64,000 bases of DNA, taken from the NCBI GenBank assembly GCA_029959605.1, contig JASCOC010000003.1, forward strand, positions 1-64,000, read 5' to 3'. A model generated the notes under the pieces. The model was not told the DNA's origin. It searched no databases and worked only from the letters and a program-made list of their open reading frames with translations. The stretch comes from Lysobacteraceae bacterium PS02340. GTDB lineage: Bacteria > Pseudomonadota > Gammaproteobacteria > Xanthomonadales > Xanthomonadaceae. Below are positions 1 through 7,778 of this stretch, piece by piece. Numbering within the stretch: the first letter of the stretch is position 1; each line of letters starts with the position of its first letter. The position numbers were made by a program, and so were the translations under genes.

Positions 1-147
1 GGCATCGCCCATGTGCGTGAGGGCCGGGAGCCGGACCTCGACGCACTGCTGGCGATGGCCGATCGCCGGCTCTATCTGGCCAAGCGCGCGGGCCGCAACC
101 GCGTCATCGATCGCGATGTCGAGGTCGCCCTGCCCGCGCCGGCCTGA
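1..147 (+). CDS. C-terminal end of a GGDEF (diguanylate cyclase) protein, truncated by window edge
   Basis: Frame 1 is open from the first base to the TGA at 145-147 and encodes 48 residues. It contains the pattern ADRRLYLAKRAGRNRV, which is the closing helix of GGDEF domains (A-D-x-x-L-Y-x-A-K-x-x-G-R-N-x-V). In full-length members this domain makes the second messenger c-di-GMP from two GTP. The active-site GGDEF motif itself lies upstream of the window, so activity cannot be judged. The gene converges on the TerC gene, whose stop codon is only 12 bases away. Confidence 0.85.
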   Translation, partial: GIAHVREGREPDLDALLAMADRRLYLAKRAGRNRVIDRDVEVALPAPA

Positions 148-159
148 CGCGGACGCGCC

Positions 160-1119
160 TCAGCCACCGGTCACCGGCTTCGGCGGTCGCGCCAGACTCA
201 GCGCCACCGTGACCGCCAGGATCACCGCCACGACGCCCAGCGACCACAGCACCGGAATCTTGTAGACGTCGATCAGCAGCATCTTGGCGCCGATGAAGAC
301 CAGCACCACGGCCAGACCGTAGGGCAGCAGGTGGAAGCGGTCGGCCATGCCGGCGAGCATGAAGAACATCGCGCGCAGGCCCAGCACCGCGAACACGTTG
401 GACGTCAGCACGATGAAGGGATCGGTGGTGATCGCGAAGATCGCCGGAATGCTGTCGACCGCGAAGATCACGTCGATCACGCCGATCAGCACCAGCACCA
501 CGAACAGCGGCGTGTACGCCCAGGCGCCGCCTTCGCGCACGCGCAATGCCGCACCGCGATAGCCGTCGGTGAGCCGCAGATGTCCGCGCATCCAGCGCAG
601 CACCACGTTGTTCTCCAGATCCGGCTCCTTGCCGGCGGCGAACCACATCTTGAAGCCGGTCAGCAGCAGGAACGCGCCGAACACGTACAGCAGCCAGTGG
701 AACTGGGCCAGCAACGCCGCGCCCACGAAGATCAGGACCGCCCGCAGCACCAGCGCCAGCAGGATGCCGATGATCAGCACGCGCTGGCGCTGCGCCTCGG
801 GCACGCCGAAGAAGGTGAACAGCAGCAGGAAGACGAAGATGTTGTCGACCGCGAGCGACTTCTCGACCAGATAGCCGGTCAGGAATTCCAGGCCCACGCG
901 GTTGGCGAGCGCGGCGCCCGCGGTCTCGTGCAGGTACCACCACAGTCCCGCGTTGAACAGCAGCGCCAGGGCCACCCAGCCCAGGCTCCACCACAGCGCC
1001 TCCTTGAACGTGACCTTGTGCGCGCCGCCGTGGCGCATCAGCACCAGGTCGACGAGCAGCGCGATCACCACCAGGCCGCCGAAGCCGGCCCACAACCAGA
1101 CATTGCCAATCGTTTCCAT
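160..1119 (-). CDS. TerC/Alx family integral membrane protein, probable Mn2+ exporter
   Basis: The 319-residue product has about eight to nine hydrophobic helices and the two family signatures: an E-K-S-L-A-V-D-N block (near residue 85) and a second acidic block D-V-I-F-A-V-D-S-I-P (near residue 220). These intramembrane acidic residues are thought to bind metal. E. coli Alx and related TerC proteins help control cytoplasmic manganese. The start ATG at 1119 has a GGGAATCTC stretch upstream. The decisive context is the yybP-ykoY-type leader upstream on the same strand, which in other bacteria switches on manganese-efflux genes when Mn2+ is high. The Mn assignment rests on that leader; family membership itself is secure. 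Confidence 0.9.
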   Translation of the reverse strand: METIGNVWLWAGFGGLVVIALLVDLVLMRHGGAHKVTFKEALWWSLGWVALALLFNAGLWWYLHETAGAALANRVGLEFLTGYLVEKSLAVDNIFVFLLLFTFFGVPEAQRQRVLIIGILLALVLRAVLIFVGAALLAQFHWLLYVFGAFLLLTGFKMWFAAGKEPDLENNVVLRWMRGHLRLTDGYRGAALRVREGGAWAYTPLFVVLVLIGVIDVIFAVDSIPAIFAITTDPFIVLTSNVFAVLGLRAMFFMLAGMADRFHLLPYGLAVVLVFIGAKMLLIDVYKIPVLWSLGVVAVILAVTVALSLARPPKPVTGG

Positions 1120-1192
1120 CGAGATTCCCGAGCATGTGGAGGAGGTCCGCAGGGCGCGGACATCGTCGGGAACCGGGAACCGGAATCCGGGG

Positions 1193-1314
1193 ACATGCCT
1201 TCGCCATTGCGGCGAAGGTCTTGCTCACAGCCCGGTTGGGCTGCCGTGCGACCGGAGCATCGCTGCTCGAAATGACGGCCTGCACGCTGGGAGCTACTCC
1301 CCTTCGGGTGCGGA
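1193..1314 (-). promoter_or_regulatory. yybP-ykoY manganese riboswitch in the leader of the TerC gene
   Basis: Read on the minus strand, the leader has AAGGGGAGTAGCTCCC (from about 1309 down to 1288) followed about 65 bases later by GCAAGACCTTCGCC and a hairpin partner GGCGAAGG (about 1224 to 1196). GGGGAGTAGC and CAAGACCTT(C/T)GCC are the two conserved internal loops of the yybP-ykoY Mn2+-sensing riboswitch, which is typically found in front of terC/alx and mntP genes. It ends about 75 bases before the start codon. The exact borders are approximate. Confidence 0.85.
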
Positions 1315-1365
1315 TTCTGCGGATACCGCGCGTGACGGGCAAGTGCACGCGGTAAAATCGCAGGG

Positions 1366-2535
1366 ATGAACACACCCTACCCGACCGTACACCTGAAGAA
1401 CGCCTGGCGTTCCAGCCACCCGTGGATCTTCCAGCGCCTCGTCGAGAAGCCGGCGCAGCGCCCCAAGCCCGGCAGCATCGTCGACGTTATCGGCGTCGAC
1501 GGCGAGTGGATCGGCCGCGGTTTCTACAACGGCCATTCGCGCATCGCCGTGCGCATCCTCGAAACGCATCCCGACGTGCCGGTCGACGCCGGCTGGTTCT
1601 CGCGCAAGATCGCCGAGGCCGTCTCGCTGCGCCGCGACGTGCTCAAACTCGATGCCGTGTCCGACGCCTGGCGCGTCGTGCACAGCGAAGGCGACGGCCT
1701 GTCGGGTCTGGTCGTGGACCGCTACGGCGATCTGCTGGTCGTGGAATTCTTCAGCGCCGGCATGTTCCGCCATCGCGAATGGATCTACGAAGCGCTGACC
1801 GAACAGTTCCCCGGCTGCCGCTTCCACAGCTTCGCCGACGAGCACGTGCAGAAGCAGGAGAGCTTCGACTACCGCGGCAGCGTGCCGGCCGATCCGGCGA
1901 TCATCACCGAGTACGGCGTGCGCTTCCGCGCCGATCCGGCCGGTGCGCACAAGACCGGCTTCTTCGCCGACCAGCGCGAGAACCGCGAGTGGCTGAGCCG
2001 CCAGGTGGCCGGCAAGCGCGTGCTCGACCTGTGCTGCAACACCGGCGGGTTCGGTGTGTACGCGGCCGTGCGCGGCGCCAGCGAAGTGGTCGGCATCGAC
2101 ATCGACGAAGACGTCATCGAGATCGCCAAGGGCAACGCGAGGCTCAACGATGCGCGTATCAAGTTCGTGCAGGCCGACATCTTCCCGTGGCTGCGCGATG
2201 CATCGAATGCGGGCGATGCGTACGACGTCGTCGTGCTCGACCCGGCCAAGATGACCCGCGACCGCGAACAGGTGATCCCGGCGCTGAAGAAGTACCTCGA
2301 CATGAACAAGCTCGCGCTCGGCGTGGTCAAGCCGGGCGGCCTGCTGGCGACGTTCTCGTGCACCGGTCTGGTCAGCGAGGAGCAGTTCCTCGACATGCTG
2401 CGGCGCGCGGCGTTCTACGCCAACCGCACGATCCAGATCCTCAAGGTCTCGGGCGCGGGCGCCGATCATCCGTTCATGGCGCACGTGCAGGAATCGCGTT
2501 ACCTCAAGGCGGTGTTCTGCCGCGTCGTGGACTGA
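1366..2535 (+). CDS. rlmI: 23S rRNA (cytosine-C5)-methyltransferase, RlmI family
   Basis: The product has 389 residues, the usual length for RlmI. An N-terminal PUA-like RNA-binding domain (to about residue 80) is followed by a Rossmann methyltransferase with the SAM-binding motif VLDLCCNTGGFG near residue 220, the acidic loop GIDIDED, and the motif VVLDPAK. Cys332 in FSCTG lies where the family keeps its conserved C-terminal cysteine. E. coli RlmI makes m5C1962 in 23S rRNA. The gene is transcribed away from the TerC gene and is followed after 9 bases by the NHL gene, so the two are probably co-transcribed. Paralogues with other targets exist, so the exact modified base is inferred. Confidence 0.88.
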   Translation: MNTPYPTVHLKNAWRSSHPWIFQRLVEKPAQRPKPGSIVDVIGVDGEWIGRGFYNGHSRIAVRILETHPDVPVDAGWFSRKIAEAVSLRRDVLKLDAVSDAWRVVHSEGDGLSGLVVDRYGDLLVVEFFSAGMFRHREWIYEALTEQFPGCRFHSFADEHVQKQESFDYRGSVPADPAIITEYGVRFRADPAGAHKTGFFADQRENREWLSRQVAGKRVLDLCCNTGGFGVYAAVRGASEVVGIDIDEDVIEIAKGNARLNDARIKFVQADIFPWLRDASNAGDAYDVVVLDPAKMTRDREQVIPALKKYLDMNKLALGVVKPGGLLATFSCTGLVSEEQFLDMLRRAAFYANRTIQILKVSGAGADHPFMAHVQESRYLKAVFCRVVD

Positions 2536-2544
2536 TCCGGCTGC

Positions 2545-4650
2545 ATGGCGGGGAGGCTGCGGCCCGGCTTGCGCGGCGCGATCTGGGGCGTCGCCGCGCT
2601 GACGGCGGCCGCGCTCGCGGCGAGCTTCGTCTGGGACTGGCGGACGCCCGAGCGGCCTGATCCAGGTCCGCCGCCTGCGGGCCTGCCGGCGCGGATCGAA
2701 TCCGTGGCCGGCGACGGCCATCGCGGCGTGCGCGACGGCGCGCTGTCGGAGGCGCGGTTCGACGATCCCTTCGGCATCGCCGTCGCGGCCGACGGCACGG
2801 CCTTCATTGCCGATGGCGGCGCGTCGAACCGCATCCGCCGCGTGTCCTCCGACGGCCGCGTCGACACCTTTGCCGGCAGTCTCGAAGGTCTCGAGGATGG
2901 GCGCGGCGCCGATGCGCGTTTCCACACGCCGTCCGGTCTCGCGCTCGATGTGGTCGGCGCGTTGTACGTCGCAGACACCGGCAACCACGCGATCCGGCGC
3001 ATCGCGCCCGACGGCACGGTGACGACGCTCGCCGGCACCGGTGAGGCGGGTTTCGTCGATGGCCCGGCGTCGCAGGCGCGCTTCCACGCGCCGACTGGCG
3101 TGGCCGTCGATGCGACGGGCCGCGTCTTCGTCGCCGATGGCTTCAACGACCGCATCCGCGTGATCGAGGCCGGCGCCGTGCGCACGCTGGCCGGCGACGG
3201 ACGGCCGGGCTTCGTCGACGGCATCGGCGCGCAGGCGCGATTCGATACGCCAAGCGGACTCGCGCTGGCCGGCGACGGTGCGTTGTGGATCGCCGACACC
3301 GGCAACCACGCGATCCGGCGCATCGCGCCCGACGGCACCACGACGACGCTGGCACTGCACGGCGACGAACCCGATGCCGCGCCCGCGTCGCCGGTGGCCC
3401 TCGCCATCGATGCGCAGCAGCGGCTCTACGTCGGCGAACTCGCGCAGGGCCGCGTGCTGCAGATCGAGCCCGATGGCCGCGCGCGCGTGCTGACCGGTCG
3501 CGACATGGCGCAGCGCCTCGCGCGTCCCGCCGGCCTCGCGTTCGATCGTTTCGGCCGGCTGTGGGTCGCCGATGCCGCGGCGTATCGCGTGCACCGGATC
3601 ACTCGGGTGCGCCGCGCCGGTGCGAAGCAGAATCTCGCCAACGTCGCGGTCGGGCCTGCGCCGGACGCCGCGCTGCCGGACACACGCGGCCGCTGGCCGC
3701 TCGCGCCGCAGGACGGCTGGCACGAAGTCGTCGGCACGCTCGGCGAGGTGCGCGGCAATTTCCGCGGCGAATCGCGCAGCCACCTGCACGCCGGCTTCGA
3801 CGTACGCGGCGATGTCGGCAGTGCGGTGCTGGCGATCGCCGACGCCAAGGTCGCGAGCCCGTATGCCGCGAGCGGATTCGGCGACCAGGCCGAGCACCTC
3901 GCGATCGACGATCTGGCCTACATGCACATGCGCGTCGGGCGCACACCGCGCGGCGTGGTGCTCGACCCGCGTTTCCAGCTGATCGCAGGCGATGACGGCC
4001 GACCGATGCGCGTGCGCATTCCGCGCGGCACGCACATCCGCGCCGGCGAAGCGATCGGCACGATCAACGCGCAGGCGCACGTGCATCTGATCCTCGGACC
4101 GTCCGGCTACCAGCGCAATGCAGTGACGCTGGGCTTCCGCAATTTCGTCGACACCATCGCGCCGCGCATCGACGATCTCGCGCTGCTCGACGCGCTCGAT
4201 ACGCCGATGACCTCGCGCGAGGACGGCCGCGTGATGCTGCCGCGCGATGGCGGCGGCCTGCAGATCATCGTCGAGGCCTGGGATCAGGTGGACGGCAACC
4301 TGCCGCGCCGGCGTCTCGGCCTGCACACGCTGGGCTGGCAGCTGCTGACCGCCGACGGCCATCCGACGCCCGGTTTCGAGGTCCCGCGTTTCACGATCGA
4401 TTTCGACCGCATGCCGCCGCATCGCGACGCGGTGCGCGTCGCCTATTCCGCCGACAGCGGCATCACCGTGCACGGTGCCTCGCGCACACGGTTCCGCTAC
4501 GCGGTCAACAACCTCGTCCGCGACGGTCGTCTCGAAGCGATGCTGTGGGACCCGGCGGACCTGCCGGTCGGCGATTACCTGCTGCGCGCCACGGTGCGCG
4601 ATGCCAGCGGCAACAGCGCGACGCGCGAGCTGCCGATCCGGCTGTACTGA
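2545..4650 (+). CDS. Exported NHL-repeat propeller fused to an M23-like peptidase domain
   Basis: This 701-residue protein starts with a positively charged tail and one membrane segment (about residues 10-28), so most of it should lie in the periplasm. Residues about 50-350 carry five to six NHL blades with the repeated pattern P-x-G-(L/V)-A-(L/V)-D and (V/I)-A-D-T-G-N-H-A-I-R-R-I. After a linker, residues about 390-520 resemble an M23 (LytM) domain: His415-x3-Asp419, a YMHM segment like the usual YAHL, and His512-x-His514, which together would supply the zinc ligands and the catalytic His. The rest (about 530-701) is unrecognised. It lies 9 bases after rlmI. A peptidoglycan or peptide substrate is only an inference. 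Confidence 0.75.
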   Translation: MAGRLRPGLRGAIWGVAALTAAALAASFVWDWRTPERPDPGPPPAGLPARIESVAGDGHRGVRDGALSEARFDDPFGIAVAADGTAFIADGGASNRIRRVSSDGRVDTFAGSLEGLEDGRGADARFHTPSGLALDVVGALYVADTGNHAIRRIAPDGTVTTLAGTGEAGFVDGPASQARFHAPTGVAVDATGRVFVADGFNDRIRVIEAGAVRTLAGDGRPGFVDGIGAQARFDTPSGLALAGDGALWIADTGNHAIRRIAPDGTTTTLALHGDEPDAAPASPVALAIDAQQRLYVGELAQGRVLQIEPDGRARVLTGRDMAQRLARPAGLAFDRFGRLWVADAAAYRVHRITRVRRAGAKQNLANVAVGPAPDAALPDTRGRWPLAPQDGWHEVVGTLGEVRGNFRGESRSHLHAGFDVRGDVGSAVLAIADAKVASPYAASGFGDQAEHLAIDDLAYMHMRVGRTPRGVVLDPRFQLIAGDDGRPMRVRIPRGTHIRAGEAIGTINAQAHVHLILGPSGYQRNAVTLGFRNFVDTIAPRIDDLALLDALDTPMTSREDGRVMLPRDGGGLQIIVEAWDQVDGNLPRRRLGLHTLGWQLLTADGHPTPGFEVPRFTIDFDRMPPHRDAVRVAYSADSGITVHGASRTRFRYAVNNLVRDGRLEAMLWDPADLPVGDYLLRATVRDASGNSATRELPIRLY

Positions 4651-4657
4651 GCCGCGC

Positions 4658-5149
4658 TCAACCGCGCGCCGATTCGTCGTCGGTCAGCGGATAACCGGCG
4701 AAGGATTTGACCTCGTCCATCAGGAAGTGGGAGACGATCTTCTCCACGCCGTAGTCGCCGCTGAGCAGCGAGCGCGCGATGTCCTTCCAGTGGTGCACGT
4801 CGCGCACGATGACCCGCAGCATGTAGTCGTAAGGACCGGACACGCGGCTGGCTTCGACGATCTCCGGCATCGCCAGGATGCAGCGGTCGAATGCGGTGAA
4901 CTCTTCGAGCGCGTGCTTCTGGAAACTGATCTGGGCCATGACGATCGTCGCCGAGCGGATGCGGTCGACGGCGACGTGGGCGCGGTAGCTGCGGATCAGG
5001 CCACGCTGCTCCAGCGCGCGCACCCGGGCCAGGCACGCGCTGGGCGACAACGCCACCCGCTGGGCGAGGGCGTGGTTGGTGATCCGTGCATCCTGCTGCA
5101 GCACATCGAGGATCTTCAGGTCGGTGCGGTCGGGCGAACGGGCTGACAT
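4658..5149 (-). CDS. Lrp/AsnC family transcriptional regulator
   Basis: The product is 163 residues, typical of the family. An N-terminal helix-turn-helix (DLKILDVLQQDARITNHALA, then SPSACLARVRALEQRGLI) precedes an AsnC ligand-binding domain with the conserved GxYDYMLRV segment near residue 105. Such proteins sense amino acids and often control the gene next door. It ends 7 bases from the convergent NHL gene and is divergent from the TonB receptor gene, with a 300-bp intergenic region containing several palindromes. I infer that it controls the receptor-amidase-peptidase unit, perhaps in response to an amino acid released by it. Confidence 0.92.
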   Translation of the reverse strand: MSARSPDRTDLKILDVLQQDARITNHALAQRVALSPSACLARVRALEQRGLIRSYRAHVAVDRIRSATIVMAQISFQKHALEEFTAFDRCILAMPEIVEASRVSGPYDYMLRVIVRDVHHWKDIARSLLSGDYGVEKIVSHFLMDEVKSFAGYPLTDDESARG

Positions 5150-5206
5150 GCGGCGCTCCTGGGCGGTTGCGGCGGCCGCGGCGGGCTGCGGCAGCGCTAC
5201 AACGTA

Positions 5207-5247
5207 TCGAATTCCGGGGCCGGCGACGCAGATCCTGCGTAATTCGA
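5207..5247. promoter_or_regulatory. Nested inverted repeats between Lrp and TonB receptor genes
   Basis: TCGAATT at 5207-5213 is an exact inverted match to AATTCGA at 5241-5247, and between them lies the perfect palindrome ACGCAG-ATC-CTGCGT (5226-5240). It sits 60-100 bases upstream of the Lrp start in the divergent promoter region. AT-rich half-sites spaced by a few turns are usual for Lrp/AsnC operators, so this is a candidate autoregulatory site. The function is inferred. Confidence 0.45.
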
Positions 5248-5300
5248 GCCCGCATTCCGTGGCTTCTTCGGCGGCGCGCCCGGCGGGCCTTTTCCGATCA

Positions 5301-5314
5301 ATGGTTTAAGCCAT
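5301..5314. promoter_or_regulatory. Imperfect palindrome ATGGTTTAAGCCAT, candidate operator
   Basis: The 14-mer is symmetrical at 12 of 14 positions (ATGG-T-TTAA-G-CCAT) with an AT-rich centre. It lies about 150 bases from both the Lrp start and the TonB receptor start, in a 300-bp region with no gene. Its shape fits an Lrp/AsnC-type site. Confidence 0.35.
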
Positions 5315-5449
5315 GCACGCCCCCCGTGGAATCTGCTGGACGCGATAGCGCCCGTCTTTTATTACTCGAACGTCAGCGCCGCGCTCCGGCAGCACGCCCG
5401 AAGCCGCAGCGGCCTGGTCCCAGTCCAGCCATCGCCCACGGGAATCGCC

Positions 5450-7702
5450 ATGAAGCCGCTCACCACCGCACGTCTGGCCCACGCCATCCGTCTCGTCTGC
5501 CTGTGCACGCCGCTGATCGCCGCGCCGGCGATGGCGCAGACCGCAGCGCCCGCCGCGTCGACCACGCCCGCCTCGACCACCGATCTCGACGCGATCGTCG
5601 TCACCGCCGGCAAGCGCAACGAATCGGTGCGCGAGATCGCGGGCTCGGTCTCGGCCGTCACCGGCCAGCAGCTGGAGGATCTGGGCGCGCAGTCGCTGGC
5701 CGACTACATCCAGCGCACGCCGGGCGTGGTGTTCAACAGCTACCAGCCGGGCGTCTCGCATGTGGTCATGCGCGGCATCGCGACCAGTTCGGGCAACGTG
5801 CAGGGCCAGACGACGACCGGCTATTTCCTCAACGAAGTGCCGCTGACCGAACCGGGTTTCAGCATCGTCATCCCCGACATCGACGCGTTCGACATCAACC
5901 GCGTCGAAGTGCTGCGCGGGCCGCAGGGCACGCTGTTCGGCTCGGCCTCGATGGGCGGCGCGATCAACTACGTGGCCAACGTCGCCGACCCGGGCGGCTT
6001 CGACGCGGCCGTGGAAGCCACCGCCAGCCAGACCCGCAACGCCGACATCGGCTTCGGCGGCAAGGCGATGGTCAACCTGCCGATCGCCGACGACATCCTC
6101 GCCGTGCGCGCCGTCGCGCAGTACCGCGACGATCCCGGCTATCTGGACAACATCGGCATCGGCCGCGAAGGCAGCAACGACAGCCGCACCGCGGGTGGCC
6201 GCCTGTCGGTGACGCTGACGCCGTCGGAGGCGACGACGCTGAGCTGGTTGAGCCTGTGGCAGAACACCGATGCCGACGACAACAGCTACCGCATCGCCGG
6301 ACTCGGCGCGTTCGAACGCGACACCGCGATTCCCGAGTTCACCGATACGAAGGTCGCCGTGCACAGCCTGCGCCTCGACCAGGATCTCGGCTTCGCCACG
6401 CTGACCGCGCTGCTGTCGCAGCAGCACAAGCAGCAGGACTGGCAGTTCGATTTCACCCCGATCCGGGGCGCCTACAACGCCGATCTCGACCTCGATCTCG
6501 ACACACCGCTGTTCATCGCTTCCGGCGGCGAGAGCACCGGCCGCAGCCTCGAACTGCGTCTGGCCTCGCCCGGCGACCAGCGCCTGGAATGGCTGGTCGG
6601 CGGCATGGTGTTCCAGACCGACAAAGATCTCTACGAGACCATCGGCGCGGCCGGCGCGGCCGGTGCGTTCGACCGCTCGTCGCTGTTCGGCCCGGGCAGC
6701 GGTGCGGTGATCGCACCCGACGGTTCGACGTTCAACGCGTTCTACAGCCATCTCGACGGTTCCGAACTCGCGGTGTTCGGCGAAGGCACCTTCCACTTCA
6801 ACGACCAGTGGAAGGCCACATTCGGCGGCCGCTTCTTCCGCACGAGTGTCGAAGCGCAGACCACCCAGGTCGGCTTCTCGACGTATCCCGGCGATCCCAT
6901 CGTCACCCGCTCGCGCACCGACGAGGACGGCTTCAATCCCAAGGTCTCGCTGACCTGGACGCCGTCGGCCGATCTGATGCTCTACGCGCTGGTGTCGGAA
7001 GGCTTCCGCTTCGGCGAGCCGAACACGCCCGGGCTCAGCGCGTTTGCGATTCCCGCCGGTTCCATCAGCGACAGCCTGATCAACTACGAACTCGGCACGC
7101 GCACCAGCTGGGCCGACGGCCGCTGGCTGGTCGACGCGACGCTGTTCTACGTCGACTGGAGCGACATCCAGCTGCGCCTGCAGACGCCGGACTTCTTCAA
7201 CTACGCCAGCAACGGCGGCAAGGCCTACAGCCGCGGCATCGAACTGGCGACCACGTGGCGCCCGGTCGACAGCTTCGACTGGACGCTGGCTGCGACCTGG
7301 CAGCAGGCGCGTCTCGACGAGGATCTCGACATCCTGTTCGCCGGCACCGCGCCCGCCGGTTCGCAATTGCCGGGCTCGGCCGACTGGACCGTCAGCAACG
7401 TGCTGAGCTACCGCTTCGACACGCGCTTCGCGCCGACGCTGACGCTGGCCCACCAGTACATCGGCAGCGGCATCAGCGATCTCAATTCCGCCGTGCCCGG
7501 CGCCGTGCGCAACGAACAGGGCAACTACAACACCGTCGACCTGCGCTACCGCATGTCGTTCGGCAATACCGATCTGACCTTGTTCGGCAGCAATCTCGGC
7601 GACACCCGCGGCATCACCCGCAGCGTGTCCGAGGTCAACGGCATCGGCCAGGGCATCGTGCGGCCGCGCACCGTCGGCGTGACCGTGCACTGGCACTACT
7701 GA
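5450..7702 (+). CDS. TonB-dependent outer-membrane receptor
   Basis: The 750-residue product begins with a signal peptide ending near APAMA (residue about 28). The TonB-box-like segment DAIVVTAGKR is near residue 48. The plug domain (about 60-170) has the RVEVLRGPQGTLFG signature and is followed by a long beta-barrel that ends in aromatic HWHY, as outer-membrane barrels do. It is the first gene of a unit with an amidase, a PaiB-like protein, an alpha/beta hydrolase and an S9 peptidase, and is divergent from an Lrp regulator. The substrate is therefore more likely a peptide, amide or related nutrient than iron. That is inference from context; plug sequences alone do not identify the ligand. 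Confidence 0.93.
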   Translation: MKPLTTARLAHAIRLVCLCTPLIAAPAMAQTAAPAASTTPASTTDLDAIVVTAGKRNESVREIAGSVSAVTGQQLEDLGAQSLADYIQRTPGVVFNSYQPGVSHVVMRGIATSSGNVQGQTTTGYFLNEVPLTEPGFSIVIPDIDAFDINRVEVLRGPQGTLFGSASMGGAINYVANVADPGGFDAAVEATASQTRNADIGFGGKAMVNLPIADDILAVRAVAQYRDDPGYLDNIGIGREGSNDSRTAGGRLSVTLTPSEATTLSWLSLWQNTDADDNSYRIAGLGAFERDTAIPEFTDTKVAVHSLRLDQDLGFATLTALLSQQHKQQDWQFDFTPIRGAYNADLDLDLDTPLFIASGGESTGRSLELRLASPGDQRLEWLVGGMVFQTDKDLYETIGAAGAAGAFDRSSLFGPGSGAVIAPDGSTFNAFYSHLDGSELAVFGEGTFHFNDQWKATFGGRFFRTSVEAQTTQVGFSTYPGDPIVTRSRTDEDGFNPKVSLTWTPSADLMLYALVSEGFRFGEPNTPGLSAFAIPAGSISDSLINYELGTRTSWADGRWLVDATLFYVDWSDIQLRLQTPDFFNYASNGGKAYSRGIELATTWRPVDSFDWTLAATWQQARLDEDLDILFAGTAPAGSQLPGSADWTVSNVLSYRFDTRFAPTLTLAHQYIGSGISDLNSAVPGAVRNEQGNYNTVDLRYRMSFGNTDLTLFGSNLGDTRGITRSVSEVNGIGQGIVRPRTVGVTVHWHY

Positions 7703-7778
7703 CGATGCGCGATCCACATACCGGCCCGCGCCGTCCGCCCGACCACGACCGCCAAAGCGGCCGGAGATTCCTGTTCCC

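Noticed and set aside
1294-4473. 1059-residue minus-strand open frame opposite rlmI and the NHL gene
   Set aside because: Composition is His/Arg/Ala-rich noise typical of the antisense frame in GC-rich genes; the plus strand carries clear domain signatures.
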